Of a stretch of 64,000 nucleotides of DNA, positions 43,601-52,979 are shown piece by piece; the first letter of the stretch is position 1, and every line of letters begins with the position of its first letter. Below the pieces are notes generated by a model, which saw only the letters and a program-made list of their open reading frames with translations, did not search any database and was not told the origin of the DNA. The stretch is from Hydractinia symbiolongicarpus (Eukaryota > Cnidaria > Hydrozoa > Anthoathecata > Hydractiniidae), in contig NC_079884.1 of the NCBI RefSeq assembly GCF_029227915.1, forward strand, positions 14,136,001 to 14,200,000, given 5' to 3'. The position numbers and the translations under genes were made by a program.

Positions 43601-45200
43601 ACTTTATGAAGGTTTTACCATATAAACGATATACTTACGGCATGCTTACCTAAGTTCATAATGGCAGCTGTAATAACAAATACTCTGTATACCGGCCTGT
43701 GATTGGCCTAAACAGTATCAGGTGGAAACGCGTCTGTGAGAATGTACGCCAGATATATTTCGCCAAAATAATTAAAATGATTTTTCTAAGATTTACATGG
43801 CTAAAAAAATGTGATGGTATATATAGCTTTAAGTATAGAAAAATACAAAGTATTCACAAGACAAAAACATCAAAAAGGATTTTAAACCTGAGCTATGTAA
43901 CTATGTAAAAATGCAGACTAATCGTCAATGTTACTGTGCCCAAGACCACGCATAATAAGACGTTTATACACGGTTACGCCTTTTAAATAAGCTAATCTTC
44001 ACTTTCTGAGCTTTCCATTGAGAAACGCCTTAATTCAACTTGAGCTCTTCCTATGTAAAGATTCAGAATTTTTCATTCGTATTTTAATTCTTGAATTTCA
44101 ACTAACCAGTGCAGCACCAATAGATGTTAACGGTCTTGAAAAACAGTGTCGCAAAATTTGCCTAGATTAAGGTAACAATATAGGTTCTCATGTCATGAAA
44201 CGAAAAGGCCTTAAAAGTTTATATGAATGGCAGAATATCGATACTTAATTATAAAAATAGCTTAAAAGAAATAGATGATTAATACAAAACAACAATTTTT
44301 TTTATTAGGTGCGAAAAGCTGTTTGAATCAACTTGGTGCAATCTACCAATACTTGTATTTATAATCTTTACTATTGCACCGGCTGGTATGAACCTACATT
44401 ATCAATACAAAAAGTTCAATCCACAGTACGCGCCAGCAACAGTAACCAATAGCAACGCCACAACAACCAATCACTGTCTGGTTAGTACTTTTAATTCTTT
44501 GGGCGATAGGCAGCATTTACTTGTGATTCAAGTAAACGTTCAAACCGCAGTCAAAATTGCGACTTTCTACACGATGTTTCACTTCTAGTTGGGTTCACAG
44601 TTGTCCATAAAAGAGTCGCATTAGTTTAAGTTTGTTCGAGGCTCTTAGCAAATACATTTTTTTAAAAATGTTATTTGTAGCCTTTAATACTTCATTTTTT
44701 CATTATATCAGGAAATAAGAATATGCACATTTGATTACATCCTGCTTCAACTGTCAGTAGTTCTATTATCTATCAACTACTTCATCTTTCCTTATCCAAA
44801 ACGAAGATTCAGAACAGGAGAGATATTTGCTGTGTCGTTGGAATTCTTGGATGCATTTGATATGCTTGATCTTATAACAGATACTGGTTGCGTTCAAACG
44901 TATGAAGAAGGATTTCAATTAATCTACTACATAAGTCTAACAGTTACCGCACTGTTACTTGCATTCCCCATAAGCATGGAGGCAAAAGGGAAGAAGATAC
45001 GTTGGATAAGAATTGTTATCTATTCTTTTACCTTTTTATTTACAGATGTGTGCTTTTCCATAATAAGGATAAAGGTCATGTATAGTGAACAAGATGTATT
45101 TCATGGCTTTCACTTTCTGATGAAAAATATTTTAGCTGCAGTTTTTCGATTTTGGTTTATTGTGGCGACTTGGCGACATCCTAACGACGATAATGAATAG
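40652..45200 (+). CDS. TMEM26-like: TMEM26-like multipass membrane protein, paralogue C
   Basis: Exons 40652-40881, 44309-44480 and 44712-45200 join to 296 residues (GATTG|GTAAGT and CTG|GTTAGT donors; TTATTAG and ATATCAG acceptors). The ATG at 40652 is chosen because it matches the start of paralogue B (MAKFLKP/MKSLVHY before the shared RIAFVYISF). Features: TM1 with ALTWWRLGETL, a second hydrophobic segment before the exon 1 end, STWCNLPILVF in exon 2, the sequon NAT at 126-128 just before Cys133, and exon 3 with FDMLDLITDTGCVQ, FTDVCFSIIRIKVMY and FHFLMKNILAAVF. Eight membrane segments are likely. It is the intact partner of paralogue B. Intron 1 (3.4 kb) carries a SINE and several MITEs. 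Function unknown. Confidence 0.8.
40990..41312 (+). mobile_element. tRNA-derived SINE
   Basis: A tRNA-like head contains an A-box region (TGGTCATGTGGTAAAGCG) and a B-box (GGGTTCAATCCC) about 32 bp apart. It is followed by a roughly 230-bp unrelated body and an A-rich tail (AATAAAAAATAAAAAAA). A possible short target duplication AATTAC flanks it (40987-40992; 41313-41318). The head is not a full tRNA cloverleaf. It lies in intron 1 of paralogue C. Confidence 0.65.
41623..41673 (+). mobile_element. Isolated left end of a TTAA MITE
   Basis: TTAA (41619-41622) is followed by CCCTATTCTGTGCGGAGG, a near match to the left TIR of the neighbouring complete element that starts 51 bp further on. Probably a truncated older insertion or a duplication of the end. 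Confidence 0.5.
41674..42318. mobile_element. TTAA-flanked MITE (piggyBac-type), 645 bp
   Basis: The left end CCCTATTCGGTCCGAGG pairs with the right end, which reads GCCTATTCGGTCCAAGAG in reverse complement. TTAA flanks both sides (41670-41673; 42319-42322). The CCCT start and TTAA duplication are those of piggyBac-type elements. The interior shares about 450 bp with 49,950-50,390. No coding capacity. Confidence 0.75.
42345..42430 (-). repeat. Inverted fragment of the neighbouring MITE interior
   Basis: The reverse complement of this stretch matches about 42,160-42,250: GGGACCTAAA, TGTCTAATAGATAAA and TGAAACTCAGTAAG in order. It suggests a second, inverted insertion of the same family or a local inverted duplication. 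Confidence 0.65.
42452..42990. mobile_element. TA-flanked MITE (pogo/Tigger-like ends), 539 bp
   Basis: The left end CAGTTGACTCTTTCTAATCC and the right end are inverted repeats: the right end reads CAGTTGACTCTCTCTCTAAT in reverse complement. TA lies on each side (42450-42451; 42991-42992). CAGTTGAC-type termini with TA duplication resemble pogo/Tigger elements. The interior repeats TTCGGATTATAGA-like segments. No coding capacity. Confidence 0.75.
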
Positions 45201-45221
45201 ACTCAGACCTGATGAAACTTG

Positions 45222-45227
45222 AATAAA
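45222..45227 (+). terminator. Polyadenylation signal of TMEM26-like paralogue C
   Basis: AATAAA 21 bp after the stop codon. A second AATAAA lies about 60 bp further. The first is close to the stop, so the second may be the one used. Confidence 0.45.
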
Positions 45228-48200
45228 AAGGAAAAAACAAAACTATTCCTTTATCGACAAAACAGACCCAACTTAACTATTAAATAAAGCTAATTTTTCT
45301 GCACAATTCTTTAGAAAGAAAATATAAAAAAAGAAGGCCTAGATTATATAAGCCGCAATACCTCGCTGAATAGATGCACAATTTGTTTTTACAATGCACC
45401 TGCACTTAGCAGTACTTTTTATTAACCTACTTAGCTAAAAAAAGTAATGTTAGCATTAATATGACCCTTTCTTCTACGTCTTTGCAGACCCTACCGTGAG
45501 TTATTATGCGTAATAGTGAGACTAGCAGACAGTCTACCTGGCCAACGCATTTTTAGAACTACCGATTTTTTGACCTACTGACAGCAAAATATTATCCACA
45601 TTTCACCATATTTTTTTAAAAAAATTGCTGAGAACGTCAGTTGTCTAAACAATGTCGACCAGGATTTTAGTTGTCAAACTTTGATAATTTTAAATTTTAG
45701 CTAAACCACAATTTGCTTTGAAATTAATCTAAAATCGGTAATTTTTTTGTGATTATAGTGGTAGTCCGAGCTTCATGAGTTTGTAAGCAAGAGTAATCGT
45801 CATTACGAATTTCATGTCTTACTCCTTCCACAATAACCTTATAGAAAGTTGGAAAGCAAATGTGTCCACCTTTTTACAAAGAGTTTGATCAAGACTTTTT
45901 ATATGAAAAAGAGAATTATCCACTAATAACAAGTGTCCGTTCTTTGTAGTATTTATTGGAAAGAATACTGTATTTAGTTTGTCTTGTTTGATAGATAACT
46001 CAATCCACAGTGCGTAAGTATTTAAAACACACCTCAAAATGAGCGGTAGTAACAAATCTTAATAGCGTGCTTTGTTCGCCAAAATTAGACTTATGTAATC
46101 TGTTTTAAATAACTCTTTTTTGTACTGGGCTCGTGTGGAGCCCTGTACAAAAGCCCTGTTTATTCTTTTTTCTAATATGCTTCTCACATTGCCATTTCTT
46201 GTTAAGTCTATTGTAACAATCAACATTTTACCTTTATCAAAAGAAAGTAAATAAATCAGAAAATGAAGTTTAAGTGAAAGTTCATCTTTTCTTTTATGGT
46301 AAATGTAAGACAGAAAGTGTACCATGAACATAACTCTAATTTGAGTAAGGTAAATTCTCGGATTAAAACTGTAAACATTTCTTGCATCAAGTATATGACT
46401 TTTTAATGCACTAAAAAATCTTTAGCTTCGGGACCAGTGGCGTAAAATGGCGGTCGTGTAAAAATTGATTTTAATTCAACACAAGTAAAATGCCAAATGT
46501 TTCCTAGAGTTGCATTTAAACATTACATGATAATATTATCGAAATAAATGACCCAATCGTGACATGAGAGCAACCATATTGAATACATATACCTCGATCT
46601 CCTGATTTGGGAGTACCATTAACATTCCTTCATGTTGGAAAAAGGGCTGCTTTATTTCTTGCCAGATGCAATTTATATAGGAAAACTTTCTTTAAGCAGA
46701 GAACATTTTGAATAATATTTGATGTAAATATTTTAATGAAATCAATTTGTCATATTTACATTTTTTTTTTTAAATTTATTTTAATTCTCGCCCTCAAATG
46801 TTGCCATTGTGCAGAGCTGGAAACAGTAATCAACACATTTGAGCATCGTCTCTATGACAACTAGCTCATGCCTTCATAGCTAAATAATTTTCTTGTTTAC
46901 CATTTGCACCCCTATTAAGTCAAATATCCGGCTACAAGATAAAAATACACACTGTGTTTGAGTATAATTTTTTGATGACGTTAATGCAGATCACGTGTTT
47001 TGACAAGCTGATTACTGTTAATTAAAAAAAATAATTAAAAAATGGAGAAGTGCTGCACAGTGTCTTTCGGTTAACATTGTCCAATTTCGTGAAGGTATGT
47101 CCAAAGAAGAGTATTTTGTCCCAGAACAAATACTTAACAAGACATTTTGGCATAAAACAAAAATAAAAGCCACTCATTCAAAATAAAACGCAAATGTAAT
47201 TTGAAAATTTTTAGCAAGGATTATTGCATCATAACGAAAATTTTACGAAAACAGGAAATTTACTTTATCGTGAAATCTAAAGTTTCATATCATTTCAATG
47301 AAATTAGCATTAAAATTAACTCCATGAAAAAGTGATAGAAAAGCCAATCTATCTGCAAGTAATTAGTCAGAAAACTGTCATTTTAAGATACATTTAACAT
47401 AATGGTATGATCGGTAAAACTAACTTTTATTGCAAGGGTAATCTATCTAATTAATTCGCACAATGTTCTAATTAAAATCGATCTGTTACAATTAACTGAA
47501 AAGTGGTCCATTTATCATTGACAATGTTCAGCGAATGCCGAAGTAAGACCACAAAAATGACAAGCTATGTTTATTCTGATTTACGACAGAACAGACGAAA
47601 TAAACATGAATTTGTAGGACAACAACAGGCACAGGAGTAACAAAGAATGTACAATGCGAGGTGTTGTACGAAATAGAGGAGGGGTTGTGAAACAGATTTT
47701 CTATTACAATAGATATAATTTATAATTGATATTTGAACGGTCTATTGTCTTTAGCTAATCAGTTTAGCCAGACGCGTTACATAATTCCCACATGTTAGTC
47801 ATGAGGTATTTTGTAAGTTGAATTAATCTGGACTAATATATCTAACCATGGTTGAAAAAAAAATATTTTAAAAGGTTTTGCTTTTATTTACAGATTGCAA
47901 GGTAAAATTGAACAGTAAAATGTAAGGAACAACATATGGCATATAACAAAATTGAAGGAAAACACCTTTCATACTTTTAATGTACCGCTGCTATTTTTCA
48001 ACTTTTTTAAACATTATGAATGTGACTTTTAAAATCTTCACCTGAAACTTGATAAAATACAAAATCTTCAGATCATATAGCAAATAAATAACCTGCTAAA
48101 CAGGTTTTTTTAATTTTGTGCTAATTGACCTCTGCTTGAAACCGAGGATAATTAGCACAATTCGAAAATTGTCCATAAAATTAATACCATCCAAACAGCG

Positions 48201-49911
48201 TTTTCTTATGCCGAATGAAACTAAAAATCTAAACACATATCAATTTAATAGAGCTGAATATTATCTTCAAGTCAAAATAATTAATTCAGAAAACGTGTAT
48301 TAAAGAATTCTTAAGGAATTGCGACTTTTGGTTTGATTCAAGTGGCAGTTTTTAGCCTCAGTTAATTATTGATTTTCTTGCTTGATATTCGGGAATAGCC
48401 TAAATTGCTTAGTTATTGATAAATTTTATTCAGATGAATAAATCGATGAGACTATTGGTAAATTTTACTTTCACTTTAAAATTTGCTGCATCGAAATGTA
48501 ACTGATTTAGCAGTAAGACTAAGTAATTTTTGAAATAGATAGTCTTAATTTTTATGGTCTTTTTAACCTAATTATGCGTATACAGATGATTCTGTAATCA
48601 CTATCGTAAACCATGTCCGTTAAGGAAAGTAGATCAGCTATGCATTTTTTTTGGTCTGTTGTAAATGTCTTGCAATCGATAAAACATTTCACACATAATA
48701 CTATCAGTCACAGATTTTAACAAGAACGACTTGATCTTGTTTAAACCTATTTTCACTGGCCGCGTTGGTGAGACACGCGGAGAAATTTAATCACAAATCT
48801 TAAACAGTTTAATGCTGTGATATATACAAAAAAAATTTCAAGGCAGTTGGTTCCTGTAGTCCATTTCGACACGACCGGTGTAAAAATGTACCTTTTGGTT
48901 AAGTGAGTTCCTGAATTTATCCATTTTTGACAGCATATTAATTTAGATAGAAATAAACATGCAAAAAAACATTAAAATCAATTCTTTTAAATTACAGAGG
49001 TTCTAAATTGGCCACATGTGTGCTGGGTTTAGTGCCAAATCTTGATCCGGACCAGAGAAAATGGCAGTGCATGGTGCGGAATGTCCCATCTGAGATTATG
49101 CCAGTAAGAATAGGGTTAAAACAAAGCAACATTGTTAGACGTCATCAAAACAGCACGCAGTAGTTATAATGAAATCAATTCATAAAACTGGATTTAATGA
49201 GAGAAATTAACTACTTTACCACGTGTGAAATTTTGTTGGCACGGTGACTCTGAATTATTCATTCTTAAGATGTAAATTTGCCACAACATTTTCTTGTTTA
49301 TTTTGAGGTATAAACGACAGACACAATTTTTAAGGAAAAGAACAATATAAAAAAAATTTAAACTTTTGGGGATGAAAAATAAATAATCTCATTATGAAGA
49401 CAAATTTCTATTTTCTTTAATCCTTATAAAAGAAGGATACTCAAGTAGAGTTTGGGATCAAATTTTATCACATTTAACTTCCAACAAAGACTCACTGTTG
49501 ATGCAGAGGGCTCTGCCAAATCTGCAACAAAAATGTAATTAGCTACTGGTAGGCCACAAAACTGGAAGTAATTAAAGGAAACAGACTTCCTGGTTATGGA
49601 ACTGTGAATTTTTGTGTCTTGTGACGAGACATAAAACAAATTTGGTTATCGAAAAGTTTATGATGTTTATCATGCTATTGAATGAATGGGTGAAGTAGCA
49701 AAGTCATTATTTCGAGAATAACAACGTGGTACTTATCTTCGACGGAGAAGAAATTAAAATCACTTTTGATTTTATGAGATCTAAGAAAGATAAGTTTTTC
49801 AAATGCTTTTATCTGCGTAAAAGAGTTGTTATTTCACGTACCTATTTATGTTAGCCGACTAAGATAGAATATTTAAACGGCAGATTATATATGAGTGGTG
49901 ATACATAGAAA
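45228..49911. other. Gene-poor region
   Basis: Nothing with coding character was recognised in 4.7 kb. Open frames at 45,819-46,331 (minus) and 48,118-48,303 (plus) have no domain signal. A hairpin lies at 48116-48126/48150-48160. Regulatory sequence for neighbouring genes cannot be excluded. Confidence 0.45.
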
Positions 49912-50390
49912 GAAACTCTATTTGGTCGGGGATTATTGTACAGTATGTCTTTAATTGAACAAAATGATCGCAATAAATTTTTGGTTATGTCTTAGTGCAT
50001 TGTATGTGACGTCATCACAGACTTGAAAGTTGTCCATGATTTTAAAATCAGAAATTTAATATTCTGTTTGAAGCTTCTAATACCTAAATAAAACTTACTT
50101 AGCATATTTTCTACTTTTGTATATTCCGCACCATAAACTGCCAAAATCGCCAAAGAGTCCGATTTTTCCGATTTCCTGGTAAATTGTGTGAAATATCGGA
50201 AATTGGGTTAATCAAGTGTTAAAACATTATAGAATGATTCCTCGTGGTTGAAATTAAGTTATGCTGTAAGTTTCAAGTTCTAAGCGTTATCCTAACTAAA
50301 AGTTAAAAATAGGATTTCATAGAAATTCAAGGGGGTAGTTTCGAGTAATAGCCAATATCTACGGCTCTCAAAGATATGGGTCCAAAACAA
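49912..50390 (+). mobile_element. Second, degenerate copy of the TTAA MITE interior
   Basis: Shares ordered segments with 41,780-42,190: CAATAAATTTTTG, TGACGTCATCA, GTGTTAAAA, TTTCAAGTTC (TTCAAGTTC in the other copy), TTATCCTAAC and GGTAGTTTCGAGTAATA. The left side (CTATTTGGTCGGGG) resembles the CCCTATTCGGTCCGAGG end. A right TIR is not visible. Same orientation as the first copy. Confidence 0.65.
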
Positions 50391-52906
50391 ATTTAAGCTA
50401 ATAGAATTAAATCTTAAATTTGCTTTTTAATAGAATAAACACATTGATATTAGCTAACACAATTTGATTGGCTTTCCCAAGCGGAAACCAACCTTAATTG
50501 TTTTTCCAATTAGCAAATAGAATGAATTAGATTTCGTTTTTGAGTCATAGTCAAAAATTACAACTTAAGTATTAGCCTCTTCGTCATGCGCATTTGGGAA
50601 TTTAATTAAAAAAAAGCTAACCGCAACAGTACTTGGAGATTAAATATAATCCACTTAAAAGATGACGAATCTAATATATTACTCACTGTTGAATTGAAAA
50701 TCACAGGTTCTTATCATTGCTTCTAATAAAATGTACTTGACCTTTAATAACTTTTACAGAAGACACGCACACATGAGAAAAGGAGCTTAAATTTTTAAAT
50801 ATAGAGAGAGCAGTGTAATGCAGTGCCTTGTTAAAAACAAGTAAAACAGAATATTCGAACAAAAAATATCTAGAAAAACCATTTAATTATGAGTTGTGAA
50901 AAAAGGGTTCACAATGTAAAAGGCGGTTGAGATCAACATTATTAGACATACTTACATCATCTCTTTAATTTTTATATACCAGAACTTGTTTATTATCTAC
51001 ATCCTTTTTCTTGTTATAAGAATATGCATTATAATACGAATATCAGGCTAATGATTTCAGCTAAAAACGATTGGTCTATTGTTTGGAACAATAGAGATAT
51101 AAAAATAATAACCACTCTGGTTAGAAATTTGTTTATTATCATGTTTAACACAAGTTAAATGTACGCTACTTCAGAGAGGAGGAGGGCGTTGTTAGAATCA
51201 AAACAAACACACAAACGAAGTGTGGATTAAGCTGCACTTAGTAATGATGAGAAACTCCTCAGTTTCTATTGGAAACACTATTAATGAGGGTCCCACAAAA
51301 GAATTCAAATTTATCAAACGAAACCATTTGAAATTAGAAAATTTTGTAAACGTTTGATTTGTTAAGAAATAATACAAGCACTGAAGAAAGCAGTCATATT
51401 GTTTTGCTGAGTAATAAAGGGTGACCTATTTCTCAATCACGCCGTCAATTGTTTTCAAGGCTGTCCCAGTTGGCACACAAGTGCACCCTTTGAGAAAATG
51501 CCTCTTTCCGTTTGAATAAAAAATTTCGCCGTGCACAACAATCCCAAGACCCCAACCCGTCATTATCATTCTTAGAGATTTTTCTCTTTGTGTGGTATTT
51601 GGTTTGAACGCGTTATATTGGATTGGTTATTGGTTCGTTCAAGTACCCCTTTCGCCATTGACTCGCGCACTTGCTTAAAAAGGTACTTTTATTAAATGGA
51701 TTGCTTTAATGGATTTAAAATATGTGTAGCTACAGTGTTACGATGTCTCTTTTTTGACTTTGGTTTAGGTGGATAAAACTAAACCAACTGAGAGAAAAAA
51801 ATTTTCAAACCAATGACACAGCACTCCTTCCCACGGGGTAGAGTTTAATAAACTTTCTTTCTTATTTCAATGCGTGGCTTTTAAAACTACAACTTCAGCT
51901 CTATGGACCTTTGAAGAAAACGCTTCTCTTGAATTATTAACCGAATGAAGAAAATCACAAAAATTTGAATCTACTTTCAAGAGGAATTAAATGAGAGAAT
52001 ATTTAATTTATAAAAAAACATCGGGCTAGAGAAAGTATTATGTTTTGAAATCGAAAAGGCAGATGTGTTTATAGTAAACAAAAACATAATCTCATGTTTT
52101 TGACGCTCATAAAACTTTGCAAAAAACTAATTTGAACGATATCGCGTTTAATTACGACGTATTAAAAAACATTATTTCAACTTACTTATTTCGTAATGTA
52201 AAACAAAAACAAAGCAGTGTAAACGGGAAATGTACGAAAATACATTTCCTCAAAATAGCTTCACTGTATTTACATCAAACCGTGTGCAAAATTCTTTTAT
52301 TTGCACAGCAAGTCACTTTTTTTCATTCGCATTTCGGTAGCTAAGCAACTCATTCATATTAGGCCCATTATCTAACTGTATAGCTGGCATACCTCTTTTT
52401 CCTAATAACTTTCAAAAAGGGTTGAGAAACCACTTAGTATGTCTTTAGCATTCACCTGTGGCCTTTAATTAGAATATATGGAAGTCATTTGCTCATATAT
52501 GAGTTATTTCCTCTTCCCACCATGTAAGAAACATGTTAAACTATTAATTGAAATAATAGTACTTGAGAATTATCCATGTCGTTATTTGCTTTTGAATAGA
52601 GTCAAAGGAAGTAGCTTAGTTTGTCGAACACATAAAAAAAATTATCTTTTTTTTTCCTACTTATGCATCCATTCATTTGACGACCATTTATCATTTTGTT
52701 TAAAGTTTTGCGGAAAGAAAAAATGGATATTACTTAATCTGATACTTTTAACATCGAGTGTAACCGCAATTTTGATTGACTTATTGATTAAAATAAATAA
52801 ACAAAGTTGATTTCGAAATATCTAGAGAAAGTTCATTCCTTTACTAGAGTATGGGGAAGTCTATACTAAAAACAAGATCTTTTGTTATAAAAAAAATAAG
52901 ATAAAA
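50391..52906. other. Gene-poor region downstream of the RASSF-like gene
   Basis: AT-rich sequence without a supported gene. Open frames at 52,117-52,344 and 52,478-52,810 lack domains and ordinary coding composition. A short palindrome occurs at 51075-51095. Confidence 0.45.
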
Positions 52907-52912
52907 TTTATT
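52907..52912 (-). terminator. Polyadenylation signal of the RASSF-like gene
   Basis: AATAAA on the minus strand 68 bp past the stop, just beyond a (TA)n-rich tract (about 52,915-52,975) in the 3' UTR. Confidence 0.55.
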
Positions 52913-52979
52913 CTGTATATATATATATATATATATTTATATGTATAGATGTAGATATAGATGTATATATATAGGAATC

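Noticed and set aside
48080-48130. Hairpin followed by a T run resembling a bacterial terminator
   Set aside because: The window is clearly eukaryotic (spliced genes, poly(A) signals, retroelements). The stem is short and the T run is expected in AT-rich DNA.
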